A stretch of 64,000 nt of DNA from Streptomyces sp. NBC_01571. GTDB taxonomy: Bacteria; Actinomycetota; Actinomycetes; Streptomycetales; Streptomycetaceae. A program made the translations under genes and the position numbers. The notes beneath the pieces were generated by a model. The model was not told the DNA's origin and searched no databases. It was given only the letters and a program-made list of their open reading frames with translations. Shown piece by piece: positions 17,314-25,612 of this stretch. Where the stretch lies: NCBI RefSeq assembly GCF_026339875.1, contig NZ_JAPEPZ010000001.1, positions 2,170,001 to 2,234,000 on the forward strand. Reading direction: 5' to 3'. The number at the start of each line of letters is the position of its first letter. The first letter of the stretch is position 1.

Positions 17314-19022
17314 GAGCGTGTCTCGGTAACGAGCAAGGGGCTCGCTGGCCGTGATCGATGGGATCGGTCGCGGCCGTTTCGTGTGCACCTGTGAGGCCGT
17401 GGTTGGGTCCTTCCCGGCTGTTGTTCGGCTGGTAGGGCCTGTGGCGTGGGCCGGGGGCCTGGCTGGTCAGCCGGCCTGGGCGGCGAGCCCGGAGTGTCGG
17501 AAGATCTTGCGGAGGTTGTGGCAGGCGGCGAGCAGTCGCCACTCACCGCGGGCGCCGTCCTCGCCACGCAGGAGGAGCTGGCGGCCGTTCTGGCAGGTCA
17601 TGACCTGTCCGAAGACAGGTTCGACGATGGCTTTGCGGCGGCTGTATGCCTTCCGGCCGGGTTTGGTCCGCAGTTTGCGGGCCATGCGCTCCTTCAGCGT
17701 GGCGTCCTTGGGGATGCGTCCGCGTGGAGCGGGCGGGACCTGCTCGTCGTGGGCGAGTCGGCCGGTGGCCATGAAGGTGTCGGTGCCGCAGGCCAGTTGG
17801 CGCTCGTTCGCGGCTTCGAGGTTGGTCTCGGAGCAGTACCCGGCGTCGACCAGGGCCTGCTTGGGGTGGATGCCGGTGTTGTGGGCGGACTGGTCGAGCA
17901 TCGTGGTGTAGTTCAGTGCGTCGGAGGGGTTGGTCGTCACGTCGGCGGCGGTGATGACCTGGTGTTCTTCGTCGACGACGGCCTGGGCGTTGTAGGCCTG
18001 GATGTAGGCGCCGTCGCTGTTCTTCATGATCCGCGAGTCGGGGTCGGTGAAGTTGGCCTGGGCTTTGGGCTTGGGACGGGCCTTGGCGGCGGCCGCTTCC
18101 CCGGCGTCGGTGACGGCCTGCTCGTCGCTGCTGGCGGCACGTTCCTGACGGCGGCGTTCCTTGTCCTCGGCGTGGGCGCGGGCCTTGGCGGCGGCCTCGG
18201 CCTCGATCTGCGCGCGGGCGGCCTGCAGCTTCGCCAGGCGTTTCTCACGCCGGTCCAGCTCGGCGGGCAGGTCCGCCTCCTTGCCGTCCACGCCGAAGGT
18301 GTCGTCCTCGGCTTCGTCGGCGGCCTCGGCGTCGGTCAGCAGGGCGTGGGCCTTCGCTTCCAGAGCGGCGATCTCGGCCTCTATCCGCTCTTCCTTGTCG
18401 ACCAGGCGGCCGTAGCTCATCGCCTTGTGTTTGGAGGCGCTGGCCTCCAGTTTCGTGCCGTCCAGCGCGACGCGTCCCATCTTGACCATGCCGAGTGTCT
18501 GTGCGAGGTGCAGGGACTGGGTGAACAGACCGGCCAGCGCGTCGAGGTGGCGGCGGCGGAAGCGGGCGATCGAGCGGAAGTCCGGTTCCTGGCCGGCGGC
18601 CAGGAACCGGAACGCGACATCGTCGGCCAGGCGGCGCTCGATCGCCCGGGAGGAGCGGACGCCGGTGGTGTAGCCGTAGATCAGCAGTCGTACCATCAGC
18701 CGCGGATCGTAGGGCGGGTAGCCGCGCTTTTCGGTGTAGTCCGCCAGGACCGGTCCGAGGTCGAGCACCTCATCGACCAGGTCGGCGACGAACCGGGCCA
18801 GGTGGCCCTCGGGCAGCCAGTCGTCCAGCGACGGCGGCAGCAGCAGGACCTGATGCGGATCGAAGGGCCGAAACGTCTTGTCCACCGCCGCCAGCTGACC
18901 CTGCGGCCGCTTCTTCCCGACCGGCTCGACCTCGAACAGCCCCTCGCCACCACGCATACCGTGATCATCCCGTATGAATAATCACGAACCGCAGGCGGGT
19001 TGCCGGTTACTGAGACACGCTC
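17314..19022 (-). mobile_element. IS1182-family insertion sequence, copy A (1709 bp)
   Basis: Ends are imperfect inverted repeats of about 23 bases: left GAGCGTGTCTCGGTAAC from 17314, right (read inward) GAGCGTGTCTCAGTAAC from 19022. A 4-base target duplication CTAG lies at 17310-17313 and 19023-19026, typical of IS1182 insertion into a palindromic target. It is nearly identical to copy B at 50317-52026; by eye the only difference is one G fewer in a G-run near 17453-17457. Same orientation as copy B. Confidence 0.93.
17467..18957 (-). CDS. IS1182-family transposase, copy A
   Basis: A 496-residue DDE transposase. Visible are FDPHQVLLLPPSLDDWLPEGH, YDPRLMVRLLIYGYTTG, SSRAIERRLADDVAFRFLA, PDFRSIARFRRRH and VALDGTKLEASASKHKAM (first catalytic Asp). 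A long charged coiled insert follows, then NFTDPDSRIMKNSDGAYIQAYN, VDAGYCSETNL (second Asp) and SRRKAIVEPVFGQVM (catalytic Glu). The reading frame is intact and the protein is identical to copy B. Confidence 0.95.
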   Translation of the reverse strand: MRGGEGLFEVEPVGKKRPQGQLAAVDKTFRPFDPHQVLLLPPSLDDWLPEGHLARFVADLVDEVLDLGPVLADYTEKRGYPPYDPRLMVRLLIYGYTTGVRSSRAIERRLADDVAFRFLAAGQEPDFRSIARFRRRHLDALAGLFTQSLHLAQTLGMVKMGRVALDGTKLEASASKHKAMSYGRLVDKEERIEAEIAALEAKAHALLTDAEAADEAEDDTFGVDGKEADLPAELDRREKRLAKLQAARAQIEAEAAAKARAHAEDKERRRQERAASSDEQAVTDAGEAAAAKARPKPKAQANFTDPDSRIMKNSDGAYIQAYNAQAVVDEEHQVITAADVTTNPSDALNYTTMLDQSAHNTGIHPKQALVDAGYCSETNLEAANERQLACGTDTFMATGRLAHDEQVPPAPRGRIPKDATLKERMARKLRTKPGRKAYSRRKAIVEPVFGQVMTCQNGRQLLLRGEDGARGEWRLLAACHNLRKIFRHSGLAAQAG

Positions 19023-19026
19023 CTAG
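19023..19026. repeat. CTAG target duplication, right of IS1182 copy A
   Basis: CTAG, matched by 17310-17313. Confidence 0.85.
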
Positions 19027-19453
19027 CTCTCGCACACACCGTGCCCGCGCCCCAGTGGGTGGCGCCGTTCGACGAAGCCGCGCTTGCCAGTGAGGCCGCC
19101 TCCGTACTCCTGGATCTCGGCGCGCTCAAGGCGGCAGCCAAGGAGGCGCAGCGCGCCCTGGCGCTACGGGACGCGAGCCGGGTCCGCAGCAGGGCTTTCG
19201 GTCAGGTCACGCTGGCTCGAGTCCTGCTCTCACAAGGGCAGCTGGACGCGGCGTGCTCGGTAGGCATGGATCTGCTGAGCGCCTGCCAGTCGGTGACGTC
19301 ACTGCGACTGAGCAGGCAACTCGACGCTCTGCAAGCCGATTTCGACCTGCACCGGCAGGCGCCCGAGGTCCGTGAGCTCCTGTCGCAGATGACCGCCTCG
19401 GCCCAGCACCGTAGATTGCTGCTCAGCAGTCTTGTGCTCCCGGAAGGTCCGCA

Positions 19454-19966
19454 GTGAACCATGCACCCATGCCGGGTGATCCCGGCCGTGACGCCTATCT
19501 GGCCGAGGGAAACGCACAGCAGGCTCGGAAACGGGCCGCCGCCGACGCCCTGATCCGAGACGAGGGCGGGAGGTTGCTTCTGGTGAACCCGACCTACAAG
19601 GACGGGTGGGATCTTCCCGGTGGCATGGCCGAGGGCAACGAAGCACCCGAGGACGCCGTTCGTCGGGAACTCCGCGAAGAGCTCGGTCTCACAGTGGCCG
19701 GCCTGCGGTTCCTGTGTGTCGACTGGGTCGAACCCCACGGACCGTGGGACGACCTTCTCGGCTTCGTCTTCGACGCCGGTGTCCTGTCACCACAGCAGGC
19801 CGCCGAACTGAAGCCCAGCGATGAAGAGATTGCGGAGCACCGCTTCTTCGAGGTCTCAGAAGCCCTGCCGCTGCTACCGGACCGCCAGCGGGCTCGGGCT
19901 GCCCAGGCCTGGGCGGTTCTTGGCGACGGCGTCCCGCGCTACCTCCGCAACGGAATTGCTCTCTGA
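19454..19966 (+). CDS. NUDIX hydrolase
   Basis: A 170-residue NUDIX enzyme. The box GGMAEGNEAPEDAVRRELREELGL (residues about 56-79) fits the GX5EX7REUXEEXGU consensus, with all metal-binding Glu residues present. It is preceded by LLLVNPTYKDGWDLP. It would hydrolyse a nucleoside diphosphate linked to another group; the substrate cannot be told. GTG 19454 overlaps the stop of the interrupted regulator, so expression may have depended on that operon and may now be reduced by the IS. Confidence 0.92.
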   Translation: MNHAPMPGDPGRDAYLAEGNAQQARKRAAADALIRDEGGRLLLVNPTYKDGWDLPGGMAEGNEAPEDAVRRELREELGLTVAGLRFLCVDWVEPHGPWDDLLGFVFDAGVLSPQQAAELKPSDEEIAEHRFFEVSEALPLLPDRQRARAAQAWAVLGDGVPRYLRNGIAL

Positions 19967-19991
19967 GCAGTGCGTCAGGCTACTCGGCCGG

Positions 19992-21038
19992 TCACACGTT
20001 GACCTCCACGGACGGGGCGCGACCCTCGGGCTGGATCAGCATGCTCCGGATGCGGGAGAAGACTCCGCCGATTTCCGCGAGCTCGTGCTCGGACAACGGC
20101 TGGCCGAGGAAGTGGTGGCCGTTCACGGCCGTCTGGTCGTCGCTGACGCCGACGACCGCCACAGCGTTCTGCACCTGCTGAAGGAGGAACCGCACGGCCA
20201 CTCGGGCCAGAGCATCAGGGGACGATCCGAACTGGCCTGCCAGCTCTGCGAGGCCGTGAGTGATCGCTGACGCCATCGCTTGCGCGCAGTTGACCGCCGA
20301 GCCGCCCCAAGCAGCCACAGCGCGGTCTGTGCGGCCCCCGGCCAACGCACCATGGGCCAGCGGCGAGGCAATCACCAAGCCGACACCGCGGCGCGCGGTG
20401 AAGGCGCCGAGGTCCTCCCCCTCACCAAGGTCGGCCAGCGGCAGCAGGCCACTAGCCTGCGTCCAGACCACGTCCGGGCGGATCCGGTCGAACAGGTCCA
20501 GGAAGCGTCGCACCGAGCGGACCGAGGAGCGGAAGCCCGGGCCACGCAGACCGACAGCGCGGATTTGGCCGAGGTCGCGCAGCGCCCGCATCTGCTCGAT
20601 GACCGGGTCGAGGTATCGGTCCCCGAGACCGAAGTCGTATGACTCAAGGGTGTAGAGGGCCAACTCGTCCAGGTACAGATTCTCCAAAGTCTGTTCCAGC
20701 TGGTGCCGGACCCGCGGTCCGGCATAGGGATGAGGAGCGGAGCCCTGGACCCGGCCGACCTTGCTGGCGACCTGAACCTTCGGGCCCCGATACTCCTTCA
20801 AGACTTTGCCTATGAGCCTCTCGGCGTGGCCGCACCGGTGACTGTCAGCCGTGTCGAACAGCGGCGCCTCAACCTCACCAGCGCCGGCCTCCAGGGCGCG
20901 GCGCAGCCCGTCGAGCAGTCGTGCGTCGTCTGGTTGGACGGCGCTGGGCGACCAGCGAGAGGATCCGCTGCTAACGCCCAGCGGGAGCACCGTCAGGTCC
21001 CGGGCCAGACGGCGGGGTGCGAGGTCGCTCGGTGTCAT
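19992..21038 (-). CDS. Aldo/keto reductase-like protein with altered catalytic residues
   Basis: A 348-residue (beta/alpha)8 AKR-fold protein: PLGVSSGSSRW, FDTADSHRCGHAERLIGKVL, VQVASKVGRVQG, RVRHQLEQTLENLYLDELALYTLESYD, IRAVGLRGPG, VVGVSDDQTAVNGH. Active AKRs use Asp-Tyr-Lys-His. Asp and Lys are present, but the Tyr position (DTADxY) is His and the usual HxxD on the next strand reads TLESYD. It may therefore be a pseudoenzyme or use other chemistry. Its start overlaps the stop of the ATPase gene by ATGA, so the two are co-translated. Confidence 0.75.
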   Translation of the reverse strand: MTPSDLAPRRLARDLTVLPLGVSSGSSRWSPSAVQPDDARLLDGLRRALEAGAGEVEAPLFDTADSHRCGHAERLIGKVLKEYRGPKVQVASKVGRVQGSAPHPYAGPRVRHQLEQTLENLYLDELALYTLESYDFGLGDRYLDPVIEQMRALRDLGQIRAVGLRGPGFRSSVRSVRRFLDLFDRIRPDVVWTQASGLLPLADLGEGEDLGAFTARRGVGLVIASPLAHGALAGGRTDRAVAAWGGSAVNCAQAMASAITHGLAELAGQFGSSPDALARVAVRFLLQQVQNAVAVVGVSDDQTAVNGHHFLGQPLSEHELAEIGGVFSRIRSMLIQPEGRAPSVEVNV

Positions 21039-21496
21039 CGGTCAGCGTCTCCCGCTCGGTAGAGGAAGACCGCGATCACGCGCTTCCCCATGCTGTCGCC
21101 CTGGACTCCCCAGGCGCTCGCCAGTACATCCACCAGAAACAGGCCTCTCCCGCCTTCGTCGTCCTCATCGGCAGCCGGGGGTTTCCCGGGCACCGCCGCT
21201 GTGTCCTCACCGCCGTCCCGGACCTGGACAGTCACTCCCCAGTCGTACACGTCGAGGGAGATGTCGAGGGCCGCTCCAGCGTGCTCGAGGGCGTTGCCCA
21301 CCAACTCGTCGGCCACCAGGACCACGTCGTCCGTGTACGTGTCGTCAGCTCGCCCCGCCAGAGCCTCGCGGACTATGCGGCGGGCGGCGCTCTGCGGGGC
21401 GTCAAGGCCGCAGAGGTCGATCGCAGCGTGTGTAGCGGGGCTGCCGCCGTCGCGGCCTTGGCCACATGGCAAGGCAGTGCTGGTGGAACCAAGCAC
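21035..21496 (-). CDS. Anti-sigma-type HATPase (RsbW/SpoIIAB-like) protein
   Basis: A histidine-kinase-type ATPase domain of about 153 residues. The N-box is VADELVGNALEHAG, followed by VRDGG and the G-box GGRGLFLVDVLASAWGV. Streptomyces carry many such stand-alone proteins, some of which bind sigma factors or anti-anti-sigma factors. I prefer GTG 21496 (GAGGAG about 8 bases upstream) over ATG 21517, which has no ribosome site. Coupled to the AKR-like gene. Tandem GAAGTGGGG repeats lie about 100 bases upstream, in the same direction as the gene. Confidence 0.85.
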   Translation of the reverse strand: MLGSTSTALPCGQGRDGGSPATHAAIDLCGLDAPQSAARRIVREALAGRADDTYTDDVVLVADELVGNALEHAGAALDISLDVYDWGVTVQVRDGGEDTAAVPGKPPAADEDDEGGRGLFLVDVLASAWGVQGDSMGKRVIAVFLYRAGDADR

Positions 21497-21599
21497 GGGG
21501 ATCACTCCTCGCTGCATTCACGATGCCCGGGGGCACGGACTGGCAAGTCCTGCTGAATACCGTGGCCCAAGTCGCCGCGCAGGCGATAGCGAAACCCGT

Positions 21600-21651
21600 C
21601 CCCACTTCTCCCCACTTCTCCGGCTCCCCCGCCTACTTCCGAAGTGGGAGG
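21600..21651. repeat. Paired GAAGTGGGG repeats upstream of the HATPase gene
   Basis: On the minus strand the 21600-21621 stretch is two copies of AGAAGTGGGG spaced by one helical turn. A further single copy, GAAGTGGGAGG, lies on the plus strand at 21641-21651. The same doublet recurs at 21883-21901 and 22031-22052. Candidate operator for an unidentified regulator. Confidence 0.5.
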
Positions 21652-21882
21652 AGGCACCAATGTGGATGACGTCGTACAGAAGAGCGAGATTCACGCACTC
21701 CTCTTGTGCTGCGATCCGTCGATAAGGACGTCACCGCCATCCGTCCGGCGGGCGACTGGAGGCGGGAAGCGTGAAGAAAACCGCTCCTACCTGGCCTAAT
21801 GCCGAGCATTCGGATCTGATGTCCGATCATCCCGTTCGCTCGCCGCTATCACTGGTGACGAATTCCCGTCAAGCACTTCCAG

Positions 21883-21901
21883 AGAAGTGGGGTGAAGTGG
21901 G
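21883..21901 (+). repeat. Paired GAAGTGGGG repeat, second site
   Basis: AGAAGTGGGG followed directly by TGAAGTGGG on the plus strand, in a 637-base gap (21497-22133) that holds no convincing gene. Same motif as 21600-21621 and 22031-22052. Confidence 0.5.
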
Positions 21902-22030
21902 CTAGCAAGTCGATCTTCAGCCACAAGGGTTCCGAGACCAGCATCACCACCGGAAGCGGTGACCGACTTCCACCCGATTGTCCGTTCCTCGATGGGGGCC
22001 GAGTGGAAATCAAGCCCGTTCTCCGCACGG

Positions 22031-22052
22031 CCGAAGTGGGGAGAAGTGGGGG
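22031..22052 (+). repeat. Paired GAAGTGGGG repeat, third site
   Basis: CCGAAGTGGGG followed by AGAAGTGGGGG, about 80 bases upstream of the start of the 22134 gene and on the same strand. Confidence 0.5.
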
Positions 22053-22133
22053 CCGTTTTCGCTACCGGAACTTGCCAATGAGCGGCAACGCTATTCGCAG
22101 TTCTTCCGCCTCGCTGCCCACGGAAAGGTAGTC

Positions 22134-22688
22134 GTGATCACTCTCGTCCCGCCGGTCGTTGGCGCCCAGTTCGATGGCGAAGTCCGCGCGGCCAGCTCGG
22201 CAGGCCGACGGCTTGCGTCTCGGCTGCTTCGCCTCGGACGCCCCCTACGCGGCGGCGGCGACATCGTTGCCCCCCTGATCCACCAGGTGCTGGGAGACCC
22301 GTCCCAACCTCTTCCCCGTTGCCAGGGCGAGGTCGACCAGATGGTGGCCGTATTCCGTGAGCATCTGCCGGCGCTGGCGCTGGCAGCGGGCGGGCCGCGT
22401 CGGCTCGCGCTCCTCGCCAGCGCCGCCCCGTCCGACTACATGGGCTCGCGGGTGCACCTGATCCTGCTGGCCGAGACCGCACAACACCTCATAGCAGGCG
22501 CCAAGGCAGAGGCGAAGTCCGCAGTCGACCACCCCACGAGCGGGGCGCGCGCCGCCGCACGGCAGTACACCCCCGTGAACGCCGTACGCCAGCGCCCGCC
22601 CTCGGGCTCCGAGTCCTATTCCGAAGGCACCCGGTGTCACCCCGTCACCGCAGCCTCCGGAAGACCGGAGCGAGGCGCAGGGCCGTAG
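22134..22688 (+). CDS. Hypothetical helical protein, DUF6415-like
   Basis: A 184-residue protein from GTG 22134, with GGAAAGG 6 bases upstream. The layout (PLIHQVLGDPSQPLPRCQGEVD, a central Ala/Leu-rich helix, LILLAETAQHLIAGAKAEA) resembles the small Streptomyces DUF6415 proteins, but the match is only by pattern. The C-terminal 50 residues are low-complexity. No enzymatic motif. GAAGTGGGG doublets lie upstream, and a strong hairpin follows at 22701-22737. Confidence 0.45.
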   Translation: MITLVPPVVGAQFDGEVRAASSAGRRLASRLLRLGRPLRGGGDIVAPLIHQVLGDPSQPLPRCQGEVDQMVAVFREHLPALALAAGGPRRLALLASAAPSDYMGSRVHLILLAETAQHLIAGAKAEAKSAVDHPTSGARAAARQYTPVNAVRQRPPSGSESYSEGTRCHPVTAASGRPERGAGP

Positions 22689-22700
22689 TGCTGCTGCCTC

Positions 22701-22737
22701 CCGGCTGCCGTGGTGAGTGCTCTCCCACGGCAGCCGG
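22701..22737. terminator. 13-bp perfect hairpin
   Basis: CCGGCTGCCGTGG (22701-22713) and its exact complement (22725-22737) around an 11-base loop, 12 bases after the stop of the 22134 gene. Probable terminator. Confidence 0.75.
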
Positions 22738-22796
22738 TCCCTCTGCCGGATAGCCAATCGTTCATCCCCCAATGCCGATTCTTCCGAGGACTCACC

Positions 22797-22982
22797 ATGT
22801 GCCAGCACAAGCCCACCTGTCCCTCCGCCGAGGCCGCGGACCGCGAGGCCGCCGTCGTGGTCGCGGCCCACCCGGAACAGGGCTGGTTGTGCAACGGTGT
22901 CCTCCTCTTCGAAGACACCGGCGAGATCCTTCCCAACGGCAAGATCGTCGCTCCGCACCGGTTGACGAGCGCCGCAGCATGA
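22797..22982 (+). CDS. DUF5999 family protein
   Basis: A 61-residue protein typical of Streptomyces: MCQHKPTCPSAEAADREAA, VVAAHPEQGWLCNGVLLFEDTGE, APHRLTSA. Two N-terminal Cys residues plus His could bind metal. The function is unknown. It starts at ATG 22797 with GAGGA upstream, and its stop overlaps the next start by ATGA. Confidence 0.8.
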   Translation: MCQHKPTCPSAEAADREAAVVVAAHPEQGWLCNGVLLFEDTGEILPNGKIVAPHRLTSAAA

Positions 22983-23617
22983 ACAGGACCCAGCACGAAC
23001 AAGGGGGTCTTCCGGTGCCGTACATCGCCGCGTGGAGCGGGGAAAATCACCGGACTCCCGCCGTGGTACGTCACCCGAGCGGGCGAGGTATCGGCTTCGC
23101 GGACGAGATGCCTTACGACCGCGACGCGGACGGGGTGCTGTGGGTCAGGCAGTCCATCGCCCCCGGATCGGGCCGAGCGCTGTTCCCGAAGGTCCACGTG
23201 CTTCGCCAACGGCGTGCGGTGAGCCGGATGCTGTGCCAAGTCTGCGGCGCCGACACCCTGGAGCAGGATCCGGAGCGGCAACTCTTCGTTCTCAAGCAAG
23301 TCGGTCAGCCGGTGGCTGAGGGGGAGCTGACCACCGCTGCCCCAGTCTGCCCACCGTGTGCGCTCATCGCGGTCAAGCACTGCCCGCACCTGCGCGAACA
23401 CGTGGCCGCCTGGGTCGAACGGCCGCTGGCCTGGGGTGTCGCCGGCATCCTCTACGACCCGCGGACACTGCTCATGGTCCCTGGCAAGGACCTCGTCAAG
23501 GTCTCCTACGAAGACCCCGCACTCCCCTGGCTGCTGGCGAGTCGTCAAGTGCTGTCGCTCCAGGGCTGCACCGCCGTCGATCTGAACGACCTTCGAGCGA
23601 AGGCTGTGGCTCGATGA
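22979..23617 (+). CDS. Hypothetical protein with two CxxC pairs
   Basis: A 212-residue protein coupled to DUF5999 by ATGA. MLCQVCGADTLEQ and APVCPPCALIAVKHCPH give a four-cysteine zinc-ribbon-like site in the middle, followed by GVAGILYDPRTLLMV. I recognise no named family. The DUF5999/zinc-protein pair looks like a unit, possibly regulatory. Confidence 0.6.
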   Translation: MNRTQHEQGGLPVPYIAAWSGENHRTPAVVRHPSGRGIGFADEMPYDRDADGVLWVRQSIAPGSGRALFPKVHVLRQRRAVSRMLCQVCGADTLEQDPERQLFVLKQVGQPVAEGELTTAAPVCPPCALIAVKHCPHLREHVAAWVERPLAWGVAGILYDPRTLLMVPGKDLVKVSYEDPALPWLLASRQVLSLQGCTAVDLNDLRAKAVAR

Positions 23618-23788
23618 ACTCAGTGCTGCCGGCCGCGGCCGCTCGAAGCCGGCCCCGCCCTCCGCGCCTTCAGGTTTGTCGTTCGCGCGGTTCGTGGCAC
23701 TGAGCGAGCCGCTCCCGTACCCGCCCCTGTTCCCCACCTTGCCTCGCAAGGCCTCGGGAGCACCCGCACCTATCGAGACGGATATTCC

Positions 23789-25612
23789 ATGGCTGGGCGT
23801 ATCGAGGACTACGCACTCATCGGAGACATGCAGACGGCCGCCCTGATCTGCCGGGACGGAAGCATCGACTGGCTCTGCTTGCCGCGCTTCGACTCCTCCT
23901 CTGTTTTCACCCGCCTCCTGGGAACCGGGGATCACGGCTACTGGCAGATCGGCCCCGCCCGCCCCGACGGCGCCCCGGCCCCGAATGCGGACCGACGCGG
24001 CTACCGCGGCGACTCACTCATCCTCGAATCCGAGTGGGACACCCCGACCGGCACCATCCGTGTCACTGACCTCATGCCTCCCCGTGACGGCCACAGCCCG
24101 CAGCTCATCCGGATCGTCGAAGGAATCAGCGGCACGGTTGAAGTCGCATCCGCCTGGTGCCCGCGCTTCGGATACGGAAAGCACCGGCCCTGGATCTACG
24201 AACATCAGGGCCGCACCGTTGCCATCGACGGGCCGGACGCCCTCTGGCTGGACGCCACGGTGGACACTGTCCAAAAGGAAGACGCCCTGGTCAGCCACTT
24301 CACCGTCAGCGCCGGCGATACGGTGAATTTCGCCCTCAGCTGGCACTCCTCCCACCACCTCACGACACCGGAAATCCCGGACACCTCGGCTGCGTTGGAG
24401 GCCACCGAAGAGTTCTGGCGGGAGTGGGTGGCGCGGTGCACCTACGACGGCCCGTACCGTGATGCGGTCGTCCGCTCTTTGATCACGCTGAAGGCCATGA
24501 CGTACGCGCCGACCGGCGCGATCGTCGCCGCCGTGACCACCTCTCTCCCCGAGACGATCGGCGGCGTACGCAACTGGGACTACCGCTACACCTGGCTCCG
24601 CGACGCTTCGGTCACCCTGTCCGCCTTGCTGCGTACCGGCTACCGCGAGGAGGCCGAGGCGTGGCGGCAGTGGCTTCGGCGGGCCGTGGCCGGCAACCCT
24701 GACGACATTCAGATCATGTACTCGATTCTGGGCGAGCGGAATTTGCCCGAGCGGGAGTTGCCCTGGCTGCCCGGGTACGAGGGCTCCACGCCGGTTCGAG
24801 TAGGCAACGACGCTGCCGACCAACTCCAGCTCGATGTTCCCGGCGAGGTCATCGACACGCTGTATCTGGCCCATGTGCACGGCATCGCTCGGTGCGAGCG
24901 CACCGCGACCCTGCACCTCGGGCTCGTCGACTACCTCAAGCGGCGCTGGCAGGAGCCGGACGACGGCATCTGGGAAGTGCGCGGCGGACGACGCCACTTC
25001 GTGCACTCCAAGATCATGGCCTGGGTCGCGGTCGACCGCACGGTGCGCCTGGTGGAGGCTGGCGTCCTCGACGCTGACCTGGCCGAACTGGCCGAGCTCC
25101 GCGACGCCATCCACGCCGAGGTGTGCCAGAAGGGCTACGACTCCGAGCGGAACACGTTCACCCAGTCCTATGGATCCACCGAATTGGACGCGGCCCTGCT
25201 GCTGCTCCCGCGCACCGGGTTCCTCCCGCCGGACGACCCGCGGGTTATCGGCACGGTCGCCGCGGTACGCGGCGAGCTCTCGACGGACGATGGCCTGGTC
25301 CACCGCTATCCGACCGACGGCAACCAGGTGGGAGTCGACGGCCTTGCCGGTGACGAGGGGAGCTTCCTGCTCTGCTCCTTCTGGATGGTCGACGCCCTCG
25401 CGCTCACCGGCCAGCTGGAGGAAGCGCGGGCCCTGTTCGAGCAGCTGCTCGCGCTGTGCAATGACGTCGGCCTGCTCGCCGAGGAGTACGACGTGGCGTC
25501 CGGCCGCCAGCTGGGGAATTTCCCCCAGGCCTTCTCGATGATCGGCCTGATCGAGAGTGCCGTCCTGATGAGCGAGCTGGAGCGGACGGCTAGGCCGGTG
25601 ATCGCCGCATGA
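23789..25612 (+). CDS. Glycoside hydrolase family 15 protein (trehalase/glucoamylase-like)
   Basis: A 607-residue GH15 enzyme of the actinobacterial trehalase-like type. The N-terminal beta domain (IEDYALIGDMQTAALICRDGSIDWLCLPRFDS) is followed by the (alpha/alpha)6 catalytic domain with ETIGGVRNWDYRYTWLRDAS, ARCERTATLHLGLVDYL, HSKIMAWVAVDR and LLAEEYDVASGRQLGNFPQAFS. The general acid/base Glu residues lie in the last two-thirds. No signal peptide, so it probably acts on cytosolic alpha-glucosides such as trehalose or maltose. Its stop overlaps the next gene start (ATGA), linking it to the conservon. Confidence 0.93.
   Translation: MAGRIEDYALIGDMQTAALICRDGSIDWLCLPRFDSSSVFTRLLGTGDHGYWQIGPARPDGAPAPNADRRGYRGDSLILESEWDTPTGTIRVTDLMPPRDGHSPQLIRIVEGISGTVEVASAWCPRFGYGKHRPWIYEHQGRTVAIDGPDALWLDATVDTVQKEDALVSHFTVSAGDTVNFALSWHSSHHLTTPEIPDTSAALEATEEFWREWVARCTYDGPYRDAVVRSLITLKAMTYAPTGAIVAAVTTSLPETIGGVRNWDYRYTWLRDASVTLSALLRTGYREEAEAWRQWLRRAVAGNPDDIQIMYSILGERNLPERELPWLPGYEGSTPVRVGNDAADQLQLDVPGEVIDTLYLAHVHGIARCERTATLHLGLVDYLKRRWQEPDDGIWEVRGGRRHFVHSKIMAWVAVDRTVRLVEAGVLDADLAELAELRDAIHAEVCQKGYDSERNTFTQSYGSTELDAALLLLPRTGFLPPDDPRVIGTVAAVRGELSTDDGLVHRYPTDGNQVGVDGLAGDEGSFLLCSFWMVDALALTGQLEEARALFEQLLALCNDVGLLAEEYDVASGRQLGNFPQAFSMIGLIESAVLMSELERTARPVIAA

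Larger units (their letters stand above)
16479..19457 (+). pseudogene. HTH/TPR regulator interrupted by IS1182 copy A
   Basis: The N-terminal DNA-binding domain (TFTLHFERAAKEAA, STWDRWMVGDIKGLPRQATCRVLEHLF) is paralogous to that of the 13426 gene. TPR-like helices follow (DMASGHFDRALRLAQSL, AAELARSGLARLATG, AMEARALAQLNAEREAQRKL). At 17313 the gene is cut by an IS1182-type element. The frame resumes at 19027 (LAHTVPAPQWVAPFDEAALASE) and ends at 19457. Joining 16479-17313 to 19027-19457 gives 421 codons with no other lesion, so inactivation is recent. The N-terminal stub ends with IS-encoded residues. Confidence 0.85.

Noticed and set aside
17446..18981. Long plus-strand open frame across the IS1182 transposase (and its twin near 50354-51985)
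   Set aside because: Gly/Val-rich antisense shadow of the transposase, with no family similarity.
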